Position numbers and translations under genes: made by a program. Positions 34,072-42,383 of a stretch of DNA of 64,000 bases are shown piece after piece. Position 1 is the stretch's first letter; each line of letters opens with the position of its first letter. The notes under the pieces are model-generated. The model saw nothing but the letters and a program-made list of their open reading frames with translations, was not told the DNA's origin and did no database searches. Source of the DNA: Lysinibacillus pinottii (GTDB lineage: Bacteria > Bacillota > Bacilli > Bacillales_A > Planococcaceae); the NCBI RefSeq assembly GCF_024753545.1, contig NZ_JANTOO010000011.1:1-64000 (forward strand), read 5' to 3'.

Positions 34072-36822
34072 ATGTTAAATAAATTAAAATTGGGTATACG
34101 CTCCAAGATTACATTGGGTTATATTATCATCATTCTTTGCTTACTTGCATCAGTGATCATCCTAAATAATCAAATTACTTCTTTGCAAAAGGAAAGAAAT
34201 TTTATTATTAAGTACGACTCTAATGTGAAAACATTAACCAATGATATTGAAAAATATATATTGGATATGGAATCAAGTCAGCGAGCTTTTATTATTACGG
34301 GTGAACCTAGTTATCTGGAGCCCTATGATAATGGAGCGGAAAACTGGAAAATAGATTTTAATGATCTTTATCAGCAAATGAAAGATAAACCAACCCAGCA
34401 GGAAAAATTGAAAGAGATAGAGGAAACGATCGATCATTGGGTTGAAACAACGGGTGGGCCAACTATTCAATATAAAAAGGACGGTAATACAAAAGCGTTA
34501 ACGGAATTTTTCAAAGTTGATAATGGACGCCAAGACATGGAAAAAATGCGCAAATTATTCGATGCATTCCGTGCAACTGAAAATACTTATACACAAGCAA
34601 AGGCCGCTCAGTTAGACAAACAAAATAGTCAATTAACAAGTGGTCTATTTGGGATTTTAATTTTGGTTTCTGTAATTGCTATTGTTATAGCAAGTGGCAT
34701 TTCCCGTTCCATTGTCAAAACTATAACAGAAGTAACACAAACGATTCAGGAAATGGCTGCCACGAAGGGTGATTTCAAGAGAAGAATACATGTGAATACA
34801 AATGATGAAATTAATGAGCTTGCTGATGCAACCAATATATTATTGGAATCGGTAGAGAAGAGAGAGTGGTTACAAACCAATATTGCTGATATTGTAACAA
34901 AATATCAAGGTATTTCAGCTATTACGAAATTGGCTGAAACCTTCCTGTCAGAAATGGCACAGAAAACACAGGCGTCTCTTGGAGCATTCTATGTTCGGGA
35001 AGAGGCAGAGGAACAAGTACTATTTATAAAAAAGGCGGCTTTTGCTGACGGAGATGATCGTGTCGGTATGGAGAGCTTTAAAGTAGGACAAGGTTTAATC
35101 GGTCAATGTGCATTAGAAAAAAGAGTTTTATTCTATGATAATATTCCGCAAGACTATCGTTTAATTAGAACAGGGCTAGGTGAAATAAGACCCAAGCATA
35201 TTTTATTGATTCCTGTTATTTTCGAAAATGAAGTTATAGCGGTTGTCGAGTTAGCTACAATGACTAAATTTAATGCATTGCAACAGGAGTTAGTGAAGCA
35301 GGTTACTGAAACCTTTGGCTTAACTGTAAATGGTGTATTGGGGCGTATGGAGATCGTTCGATTATTAAATGAGTCAAGAGCAATGACGGAGGAGTTACAA
35401 GTTCAATCAGAGGAACTTCAAACACAATCTGAAGAATTACAAATGCAGACAGAAGAGCTGACGATGATTAACGAGCAGCTTGAAGAGCGAACGAAAGAGG
35501 CAGAGTCCAAATCACGTGAGCTAGAAAAGGCTAAGCAAGAATTAGAAGAAAGTGCAGAACAGCTTATACTTAATTCTAATTACAAATCTGAGTTTTTAGC
35601 AAATATGTCACATGAGCTTAGAACGCCTTTAAATAGCATTTTAATTTTGTCAGAGATGTTAGCAGAGAATAGCCAAGACCACTTAACAGATGAGGAAACG
35701 GAATTTGCGAAGGTTATCCATTCCTCAGGTGAGGATTTACTTGCATTGATTAATGATATTTTAGATTTATCTAAAGTGGAGGCAGGGAAGCTAGATATCA
35801 TCTTTAATGAAGTGAATATGAGTGAAGTACCTGTTCAAATTGAGCATACTTTTGCACCTGTCGCGATGAAGAAAAATATAGATTTCCATATTTCAAAGGC
35901 AGATCATGTTGTCGACGTATTCTATACAGATGAAAAGAGATTTCAGCAAATCATAAAGAACTTATTATCAAATGCCTTTAAGTTTACGGAGCATGGATCT
36001 GTAACTTTAGCGATTAATCAGCTTGCACAGAGCCAGCTTACAAGTAATATGCAAGATATTAGCGATGATTGGCTAGAAATTACTGTTTCAGATACCGGTA
36101 TAGGAATTCCAAAAGACAAGCATCAATTGATCTTTGAGTCATTCCAGCAAGCAGACGGTGCTACCGTTCGAAAATATGGTGGAACAGGACTTGGTCTTTC
36201 AATTTGTAAGGAGTTTGCGAAACTACTTGGTGGTTGGATTACATTGCAAAGTGAAGAGGGACAAGGTAGTAGCTTTACGTTAACGATTCCAAGCTTACCA
36301 AATGGAGTCGAAGAGGATCATTGCGATAAGCTTGCTGCTTTGAATGAGGTAGCTGTGACAATTGAGGAAGATGTACCGAGAGAAGAGCCATCGCAGGATA
36401 ATAGGGAAGTTTTAAAGCATGATGAGGTAGAGGTTTTTCAAGGGAAAAATATATTAATCGTCGACGATGATAACCGTAATATTTATGCCTTAAAAACAGC
36501 ACTTGAAACAAGAGGCATGAACATTTTAGTGGCTAAAGATGGACTTGAATGTTTAGAGGTTTTGCAAGCTCATCATGAGATTGATTTAGTGCTTATGGAT
36601 ATTATGATGCCGAATATGGATGGTTATGAAGCAATGACTATTATTCGTCAACAAATGAAGCGGACTGAATTACCGATTATCGCCCTGACGGCGAAGGCTA
36701 TGAAGAATGACCGGGATAAATCATTGCAAGCTGGTGCATCTGATTATATTAGTAAACCATTAAATTTAGATCAATTAATATCCGTTTTAAGAGTATGGTT
36801 AGTTTCTAAAGGGAGTATATAA
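34072..36822 (+). CDS. Hybrid sensor histidine kinase / response regulator, RsbK-like
   Basis: 916 residues. Domains: a membrane helix, an external CHASE3-type four-helix sensor (about 35-185), a second helix (about 190-210), HAMP, GAF (about 275-425), a long Gln/Glu coiled coil (about 430-505), HisKA with phospho-acceptor His514 (SHELRTPLN), HATPase (NLLSNAFKFTEHG, DTGIGIP, GGTGLGLSI), and a C-terminal receiver with Asp843 (LMDIMMPNMDGY). The layout and the neighbours (CheR methyltransferase 2 bases downstream, receiver-PP2C converging) match RsbK of the B. cereus group. It would phosphorylate the PP2C receiver under stress. GGTAGG precedes the ATG. Confidence 0.9.
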   Translation: MLNKLKLGIRSKITLGYIIIILCLLASVIILNNQITSLQKERNFIIKYDSNVKTLTNDIEKYILDMESSQRAFIITGEPSYLEPYDNGAENWKIDFNDLYQQMKDKPTQQEKLKEIEETIDHWVETTGGPTIQYKKDGNTKALTEFFKVDNGRQDMEKMRKLFDAFRATENTYTQAKAAQLDKQNSQLTSGLFGILILVSVIAIVIASGISRSIVKTITEVTQTIQEMAATKGDFKRRIHVNTNDEINELADATNILLESVEKREWLQTNIADIVTKYQGISAITKLAETFLSEMAQKTQASLGAFYVREEAEEQVLFIKKAAFADGDDRVGMESFKVGQGLIGQCALEKRVLFYDNIPQDYRLIRTGLGEIRPKHILLIPVIFENEVIAVVELATMTKFNALQQELVKQVTETFGLTVNGVLGRMEIVRLLNESRAMTEELQVQSEELQTQSEELQMQTEELTMINEQLEERTKEAESKSRELEKAKQELEESAEQLILNSNYKSEFLANMSHELRTPLNSILILSEMLAENSQDHLTDEETEFAKVIHSSGEDLLALINDILDLSKVEAGKLDIIFNEVNMSEVPVQIEHTFAPVAMKKNIDFHISKADHVVDVFYTDEKRFQQIIKNLLSNAFKFTEHGSVTLAINQLAQSQLTSNMQDISDDWLEITVSDTGIGIPKDKHQLIFESFQQADGATVRKYGGTGLGLSICKEFAKLLGGWITLQSEEGQGSSFTLTIPSLPNGVEEDHCDKLAALNEVAVTIEEDVPREEPSQDNREVLKHDEVEVFQGKNILIVDDDNRNIYALKTALETRGMNILVAKDGLECLEVLQAHHEIDLVLMDIMMPNMDGYEAMTIIRQQMKRTELPIIALTAKAMKNDRDKSLQAGASDYISKPLNLDQLISVLRVWLVSKGSI

Positions 36823-36824
36823 AG

Positions 36825-37679
36825 ATGGAACATTTTGAGCCTTTGGAGCAAAATATACAATTGAATAAACAAACAAATTTAGAAATTGATTTGTTATTAG
36901 AGGCTATTTATCGATTATCAGGCTATGATTTTCGGCAATATAACCGTTCTTCCATTTCACGTCGAATTTTTAATAGGATGAGAATAAATAGCATTCCAAC
37001 TATTTCTCGCGTTCAGGAAAAGGTCATTCATGATCAGGCGTTTTTAGAGCAGCTATTAAACGATTTTTCAATCAATGTCACAGAAATGTTCCGCAACCCA
37101 AGCTTTTTTAAGGCATTCCGTGAAAAAGTGATTCCAACCTTACGTGAATACCAGGAAATCCGTATTTGGCATGCTGGCTGTGCAACTGGTGAGGAAGTAT
37201 ACTCTATGGCCATTTTGCTTCAGGAGGAAGGGCTCATAGACAAGGCTGTCATTTATGCAACAGATATGAATGAGCAGGTATTAGAAAAGGCTAAAAAGGG
37301 GATTTTTCCTATTCATAAAATGCAGGCATATACGAAGAATTATATGCTTGCAGGGGGAGCCCATGCTTTTTCGGAATACTATAAGACGGATTATCAATAT
37401 GCTTATTTCCATTCAACATTATTGAAAAATATTATTTTTGCTCAGCATAACCTAGTGACAGATCAATCATTTAACGAATTCCATGTTATCTTATGTAGAA
37501 ATGTCCTTATTTATTTTTCGCCGCAGCTGCAAAGTCAGGTCCATCGTTTGTTTTATGAAAGCCTAAGTGACAAAGGGTTTTTATGTTTAGGCGATAAGGA
37601 AACATTGCGCTTTGAAGAGGTTATTTCGAATTATAGGGAATTTATTGGTAACGAAAGAATTTACCAGAAAATAGATTAA
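36825..37679 (+). CDS. CheR-type methyltransferase, RsbM-like
   Basis: 284 residues. N-terminal CheR helical domain (GYDFRQYNRSSISRRIFNRMRINSI), then a SAM-binding Rossmann domain (IRIWHAGCATGEEVYSMAILLQEEG, YATDMNEQVLEKAKKGIFP, FHVILCRNVLIYFSP). It transfers methyl from SAM to Glu/Gln side chains of a sensor. It follows the hybrid kinase by two bases with its own GGGAG site, so its substrate is probably that kinase rather than a chemoreceptor; the B. cereus RsbM-RsbK pair works this way. No tetratricopeptide extension. Confidence 0.9.
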   Translation: MEHFEPLEQNIQLNKQTNLEIDLLLEAIYRLSGYDFRQYNRSSISRRIFNRMRINSIPTISRVQEKVIHDQAFLEQLLNDFSINVTEMFRNPSFFKAFREKVIPTLREYQEIRIWHAGCATGEEVYSMAILLQEEGLIDKAVIYATDMNEQVLEKAKKGIFPIHKMQAYTKNYMLAGGAHAFSEYYKTDYQYAYFHSTLLKNIIFAQHNLVTDQSFNEFHVILCRNVLIYFSPQLQSQVHRLFYESLSDKGFLCLGDKETLRFEEVISNYREFIGNERIYQKID

Positions 37680-37682
37680 AAG

Positions 37683-37720
37683 AAAGAGGCTACCGCCATC
37701 ACTCGGTAGCCTCTTTTCTT
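37683..37720. terminator. Bidirectional terminator
   Basis: AAAGAGGCTACCG / CGGTAGCCTCTTT around an eight-base loop, flanked by A and T runs, between the CheR-type gene (+) and the PP2C gene (-). Confidence 0.92.
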
Positions 37721-37724
37721 TTAT

Positions 37725-38870
37725 TTATACTGTAGCACTTGCTTGAATCATTAATACACACATATCATCAGGTTGATTGTCTTGTTTGTCTTTAGGCAAT
37801 AGGTTGTCGATCAGAGGTTGGGTATACTTCCATTTAGAAGATGTTAGCGTTTGCAAATGCTTTTCTGATTCTATTTCACAAGGTCCCATTGCCTCTAATA
37901 CTCCATCTGTAAACATAACAATTTGTAGATCTTTTTCATATTGAATATATTGTTTTTTAACTTTAATTTCATCGAAAAAGCCGACTGCGCAACTACCTTG
38001 ATTTAATGGGATACATGTTTTTTCATCAACTAAGGCGTATCCTGCAGGATGACCAGCGTTTATATATTCGACTGTTTTTTGTTTCGTATCAATTACTAAA
38101 TAAATCGCTGTGAAATAATAAAGATTTTCATCCTTGCCATCCTGTAAGAGGGCCATATAACGATTCAGTTCTTTAATAACAAGTTCAGGGTCGTTTAATT
38201 GTTTAACGGCCTCCCTCAAAACCGAGGAGATAAACATACAAACTAGCGCTGCAGATATACCATGGCCCATCATGTCCAATAAAATAATAGCATAACGATG
38301 ATCGTCTATTTTATGCCAATAATACATATCACCAGCCAAGTTAGAGGATGGTAAGTAAGAGACTTCTAGACGAATATCTTTTTCATTTAAAGGTGGACTA
38401 AGCAGGCTTCTTTGTACATGAGTGGCTAAATCCAATTCATATTGGATTTTCTTCTCATGTTGTGTGTGCCAATCTAATTCAGCTTTTAAACGTAGGGCAA
38501 CTCGGATTCTAGCAAGCAATTCCGTTTTATTAATCGGTTTTGTAATATAATCTACGCCCCCGATATCTAATGCTTCTGCGAGTTTGTTTTTATCCTCAAG
38601 GGCTGTAACAAAGATAATTTGAATATCTCTTAATCTTTCAATTTGCTTAATACGTTTGCAGGCCTCTATACCATCTACTTCAGGCATCATAATGTCCAAT
38701 AAAATTAAATCAACTGAGCTTCCGGTTGGATTTGGTTCATTTAATTGTAAATAATCAAATAGCTCATTAGCAGATGAAAGAGAAACACAGTGTTCATAAC
38801 CTGCATTTTTCAGTATTTTTTCAATGACAAATAAATTGACTTGATTGTCATCTACTAGAAGAATGGTCAT
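37725..38870 (-). CDS. Receiver-PP2C phosphatase, RsbY-like
   Basis: 381 residues. An N-terminal receiver (LLVDDNQVNLFVIEKIL, phospho-acceptor Asp59 in LLDIMMPEVDG, FVTAL, Lys in ITKPINK) is joined by a coiled linker to a SpoIIE/RsbU-type PP2C domain (LAGDMYYWHKIDDHRYAIILLDMMGHGISAAL, INAGHPAGYAL, MFTDGVLEA, QPDDMCVLMI with the metal Asp residues). Such proteins dephosphorylate an anti-anti-sigma factor. Next to an RsbK/RsbM-like pair this is best read as RsbY, feeding an RsbV-RsbW-SigB switch that lies outside the window. AAGGGGAA precedes the ATG. Confidence 0.9.
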   Translation of the reverse strand: MTILLVDDNQVNLFVIEKILKNAGYEHCVSLSSANELFDYLQLNEPNPTGSSVDLILLDIMMPEVDGIEACKRIKQIERLRDIQIIFVTALEDKNKLAEALDIGGVDYITKPINKTELLARIRVALRLKAELDWHTQHEKKIQYELDLATHVQRSLLSPPLNEKDIRLEVSYLPSSNLAGDMYYWHKIDDHRYAIILLDMMGHGISAALVCMFISSVLREAVKQLNDPELVIKELNRYMALLQDGKDENLYYFTAIYLVIDTKQKTVEYINAGHPAGYALVDEKTCIPLNQGSCAVGFFDEIKVKKQYIQYEKDLQIVMFTDGVLEAMGPCEIESEKHLQTLTSSKWKYTQPLIDNLLPKDKQDNQPDDMCVLMIQASATV

Positions 38871-39006
38871 AGTTATTTCCCCTTACTCTAATTGAATTGT
38901 GCAGATTATTATTCGTGTATATAAATTATTTCCAACTTTATTATTATACAAAACATTAGAGGAGAAAGGTATTTTAGCGATTTGAGATTAGCTTTCAATC
39001 ATATAT

Positions 39007-40038
39007 TTACAATTTATCACTTTTAGAGATTGGTATTTTAGCTTTTCTAAATCCTTGATATATATCAAATGCATTGGCTAAAACAGCAATAATCATACTG
39101 GCAAGCAGGATCTTATCTATGACAGATGAGACATTTTCTTTGTTAGTTTCTACGATTGCTGCAATGTACGGAATGGAGGCACTATGGATAAAATCCTGAT
39201 GAACAGCAATGAGAATAAATACAATAGTTCCCACACTTTGAAGTAATGCATTGATGATAGCAATCGTCATGGTCCATTGCCCAGTACGCCATTTTAAAAA
39301 GGTTAAGGCAAGACTAAGAATTATACAGAGCATGACGATGAGGGCATAGGATTGTAAAAGATTTTGATTCAAAATAGGCATAACAAATTTTAAACTACCA
39401 TTTCCATTTGTTGTATAAATACCTAAAAGACGATTGGCGTTCCAATAAACAAAGGTAAAAATAATAGCCCCTACAAAGCTAAAAATTGTATCACTTAAAG
39501 TGATGATTTTTTCCTTAGGAACGGTTTTAATTTTTAAACTTTCGGGTGTCCATTCCTTGGTGTCATTCAAGAAAGGCAACAATTGAATTTTGCTCGGATC
39601 AGAGCGTTCTAGGACGATGAAAAAAACGGTGATCCAGAACAATACATGAAATGATACAGAAATAATGGTAACAATCGTCATAGCAAATGTTGAAATGATA
39701 GTGGAGAGCATGGCCTCTTCTCCAGAATAGAGAAAAATTCTCTCAATCACTTGAACAATGACCGTTATAAAAATAGCCCAAGGGAAAACGAGTTTAATGG
39801 TTCTAGTGTATGGATCAAACACGTTTGGACCAATTAAAAAACGAGGCGTATCCTGGTAGCTAGCTGCAACTTTTGCAGGGCTTCCAAGCTCTTTTAGCAC
39901 TTTCATGATATCTGCTTCTGAATAGGGTTCTGGCAACATATCTTCAATAGTAGCTTTAAGCTCAAGCTTTATGTTTTCACGTCTATTTTTATGTAGTCTT
40001 TTAGATACTTCTTCAATATACGCATCAATTAAAGTCAT
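39007..40038 (-). CDS. HAAS-domain multi-pass membrane protein
   Basis: 343 residues. The first ~65 (LIDAYIEEVSKRLHKNRRENIKLELKATIEDML, IMKVLKELGSPAKVAASYQ) form a HAAS signalling domain. It is followed by seven or eight transmembrane helices in three blocks (about 85-155, 185-210 and 230-330). No PadR gene is adjacent, unlike the usual pairing. Function unknown, perhaps a membrane sensor or transporter accessory. The ribosome site is AAGGAGGAA. It lies beside the RsbY-like gene on the same strand, with about 135 AT-rich bases between them. Confidence 0.75.
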   Translation of the reverse strand: MTLIDAYIEEVSKRLHKNRRENIKLELKATIEDMLPEPYSEADIMKVLKELGSPAKVAASYQDTPRFLIGPNVFDPYTRTIKLVFPWAIFITVIVQVIERIFLYSGEEAMLSTIISTFAMTIVTIISVSFHVLFWITVFFIVLERSDPSKIQLLPFLNDTKEWTPESLKIKTVPKEKIITLSDTIFSFVGAIIFTFVYWNANRLLGIYTTNGNGSLKFVMPILNQNLLQSYALIVMLCIILSLALTFLKWRTGQWTMTIAIINALLQSVGTIVFILIAVHQDFIHSASIPYIAAIVETNKENVSSVIDKILLASMIIAVLANAFDIYQGFRKAKIPISKSDKL

Positions 40039-40155
40039 TTCCTTATTCCTCCTTTAATCATTTACATTGTTCACATGTGCAGTGGTAATATATGTTATTA
40101 TGGGTGGAAAATGAATATGAACGACATGTCATACTTTGAAAATGGAGGGGAATTA

Positions 40156-41412
40156 ATGAGAGTGGTAGAGAGGTTAGTAAAAGAGCAAGACTTTTTAACT
40201 TTTGCGAGTATCGTTGTAGGAGCCTACCCTGGAATAGTGAACGGAGCTCAGACAACAAAAGAGCAGTTGAAAAATCTTTTTATGGAAAATCAGAATCATG
40301 ATGAATCCCTAAATTATTTTGGGCTTTGGGAAGAAGGCAACCTAATTGGCGGCATGCGATTGCATGATTTTCAAATGAACCTTTTCTCTAAAATGATACC
40401 AATTGGTGGAGTAGGGCTTGTGGCAGTTGACTTGTTACATAAAAAGGAAAAAGTTGCGAAGGAGCTAATCCATCAATTCTTTAACTTTTTTTTAGCAAAG
40501 GGTATTCACTTTGTCGCTTTATATCCGTTTAGGCCAGATTTTTATAAGAAAATGGGGTTTGGCTATGGACCGAAAATGTACCAATATTTAGTAGAGCCCT
40601 TAAGCTTTCCTAAAGGTCAAACGAAGGAGCACCTTAAATATTTGTCAGTGGAAAATCAGCAACAGCTAACAGATTGTTATAACAGGGTAGCGTCTCAACA
40701 GCATGGGATGCTTCTCAAAACAAAGTCAGAGCTTTCTTCTATTTTTAAAAACGACGAAAACTATGTGATTGCGATGGAAAAGGACGATAGCGTGCAAGGC
40801 TATATCGTTTTTTCATTTAAAAAGCAAAGTGAGAGTAATTTTATGTTGAATAATTTAGTTATTAAGGAATGGGTATATGAGACACCACAGGCTTTGTTAG
40901 AGCTTAGTACGTTTTTAAACAGTCAGGCAGATCAAGTAAACCGCATTGAGTGGAATACACAAGAAGACAATGTACATTTCTTTTTAGGTGATGTCAGAAA
41001 TGGTTCAAATCATTTAATTCCAAGTGTTTACCATGAAAATGCTGTGTCAGGAGTTGGACTGATGTACCGCATTATTAATGTGAAAGGTTTTTTTGAAGAA
41101 TTAACGACACACCATTTTAATGGTGTAACACTGACATTTAAATTAACAGTTACGGACTCATTACTTGCTGAAAATAATCAGCAACTCATTATCCAGGCTG
41201 TTGAAGGTACAATTAACATGAATGAAAGTGGTCCCTATGATGTAGAAATAATTGTAGATGTGGCTGAGCTTTCCTCACTGGTAATGGGAGTCATAACGGT
41301 CCAAGAACTGTATATGCTTCAACGAATAAAGATCAGTCATGAGCAATATTTACAGGCATTACAGAAATTTTTCTTTGTGTTTGAAAAACCAAAATGTATG
41401 ACGGCATTTTAG
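40156..41412 (+). CDS. GNAT acetyltransferase of the Eis type with SCP2-like C-terminus
   Basis: 418 residues from ATG 40156, preceded by GGAGGGG; the codons upstream are not translated. Two GNAT-like halves: the first has LIGGMRLHDFQMNLFSKMIPIGGVGLVAVDLLHKKEKVAKELIHQF (acetyl-CoA loop region) and FYKKMGFGYG; the second is degenerate. The end (GVTLTFKLTVTDSLLAENNQQLIIQ, DVEIIVDVAELSSLVMGVITVQELYMLQRI) is the sterol-carrier-like domain seen in Eis proteins. Eis enzymes acetylate aminoglycosides and lysines; whether this one does is unknown. Confidence 0.85.
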   Translation: MRVVERLVKEQDFLTFASIVVGAYPGIVNGAQTTKEQLKNLFMENQNHDESLNYFGLWEEGNLIGGMRLHDFQMNLFSKMIPIGGVGLVAVDLLHKKEKVAKELIHQFFNFFLAKGIHFVALYPFRPDFYKKMGFGYGPKMYQYLVEPLSFPKGQTKEHLKYLSVENQQQLTDCYNRVASQQHGMLLKTKSELSSIFKNDENYVIAMEKDDSVQGYIVFSFKKQSESNFMLNNLVIKEWVYETPQALLELSTFLNSQADQVNRIEWNTQEDNVHFFLGDVRNGSNHLIPSVYHENAVSGVGLMYRIINVKGFFEELTTHHFNGVTLTFKLTVTDSLLAENNQQLIIQAVEGTINMNESGPYDVEIIVDVAELSSLVMGVITVQELYMLQRIKISHEQYLQALQKFFFVFEKPKCMTAF

Positions 41413-41427
41413 AATGTTGGTGCTAGG

Positions 41428-41883
41428 TTAATGCTCTTTATTCATAAAAAGAGATGATCGTGTCGGTCTTTCAAGCGGTGTGATATTAATAATAAAGTAA
41501 CTAATGATGAGTATGAGAATAATGACTGAATAAATTAATGTATTCAGTGGATGATCGTGTTCAACGATAATTAATCGAATCATTGCTGTGATACCTATAT
41601 ATATAAAGTATCGTAGCGGAAAATGATAATCTTCTTTAAAATATTTAATAATCATCGTGATGAACTCAAAGTACAGAAAGAATATAAGGATGTTAGCAAG
41701 GAATAGCTTATAATCGCCACCTTCCTTAGTGAAGAGTAATATTTTAAGAAATTCTATTAGCTCCTTAAAGAGTAAAAACGCTAGAATGAGTGCTAATAGT
41801 ACAAGGCAAACATTTAAAAAGAGTTGCAATGACTTAGGTACAGCTTTAATGAGCTGTATGTAGGGTGAATTTTTTTGATTCAT
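41428..41883 (-). CDS. PsiE-like membrane protein
   Basis: 151 residues with four transmembrane helices (LQLFLNVCLVLLALILAFLLF; LFLANILIFFLYFEFITMII; PLRYFIYIGITAMIRLIIV; LNTLIYSVIILILIISYFII). The FEFITMIIKYFKE and HFPLRYFIYIGITAMIR segments match the phosphate-starvation-inducible PsiE family. The biochemical role is unknown. The start at ATG 41883 has GGAGGAG right upstream; 14 codons before it are not part of the protein. Confidence 0.8.
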   Translation of the reverse strand: MNQKNSPYIQLIKAVPKSLQLFLNVCLVLLALILAFLLFKELIEFLKILLFTKEGGDYKLFLANILIFFLYFEFITMIIKYFKEDYHFPLRYFIYIGITAMIRLIIVEHDHPLNTLIYSVIILILIISYFIINITPLERPTRSSLFMNKEH

Positions 41884-42056
41884 ATAACTCCTCCAATCAG
41901 TTTTGAATGGTAAGCATAAACACATTTATCATATGGCAAAATACGAAAGTGTTATGATATGAATATAACAATATGTCGTAAATCTTTCTTTTAGTATTTG
42001 TAAAGTTTTGGTATATTTTTGCGAAAGAAAGTTTTCAAAATAATTTAGTGGTATGC

Positions 42057-42062
42057 TAAAAT
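42057..42062 (+). promoter_or_regulatory. Extended -10 of the small gene at 42102
   Basis: TGC-TAAAAT, an extended -10 box, with TTCAAA 17 bases upstream as a weak -35. It lies 39 bases ahead of the ATG, which is preceded by AAAGGGG. Confidence 0.4.
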
Positions 42063-42101
42063 AGATGTGCATGAATATAAAATTAAAAAGGGGTTTTAAA
42101 G

Positions 42102-42326
42102 ATGGCAAAATCTGCAAAAACGGATGCTAAAATTACACCAGAGCGTTTAGAAGAAGCGTTAGTTGTTCGTGATCGTCTTATTATCGAACTACTTGTACAA
42201 GTTCTTGATGAGAAGCTAGTAATTGAGCGCCCAGTATTACGTGAGCGTGTAGGAAACCTTGTTGATCTTTCTAGCTATGATGCAGAACTAAAGGAAACAA
42301 TCCACGCAGTTATTAACAAACTATAA
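42102..42326 (+). CDS. Small uncharacterised helical protein
   Basis: 74 residues, soluble, helical and charged (ITPERLEEALVVRDRLIIELLVQVLDEKL, then RERVGNLVDLSSYDAELKETIHAVINKL), with a lysine-rich start. No membrane segment or known motif. The AAAGGGG ribosome site, the likely promoter and a strong terminator eight bases after the stop mark it as a real, separately transcribed gene. Codons are regular (GAA, GTA and GAT rich), suggesting good expression. Function unknown. Confidence 0.75.
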   Translation: MAKSAKTDAKITPERLEEALVVRDRLIIELLVQVLDEKLVIERPVLRERVGNLVDLSSYDAELKETIHAVINKL

Positions 42327-42333
42327 GGAAAAG

Positions 42334-42369
42334 AAGAATGCTATGACCTATTCGTAGCATTCTTTTTTA
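42334..42369. terminator. Rho-independent terminator
   Basis: AAGAATGCTA / TAGCATTCTT with an 11-base loop and T6 after it. It ends the small gene and faces the chemoreceptor coming from the other side. Confidence 0.9.
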
Positions 42370-42383
42370 TAGGCTGTTACATG

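Noticed and set aside
41929..42117. Minus-strand open frame of 62 codons between psiE-like and the small gene
   Set aside because: AT-rich intergenic DNA, no ribosome site, overlaps the promoter of the real gene at 42102.
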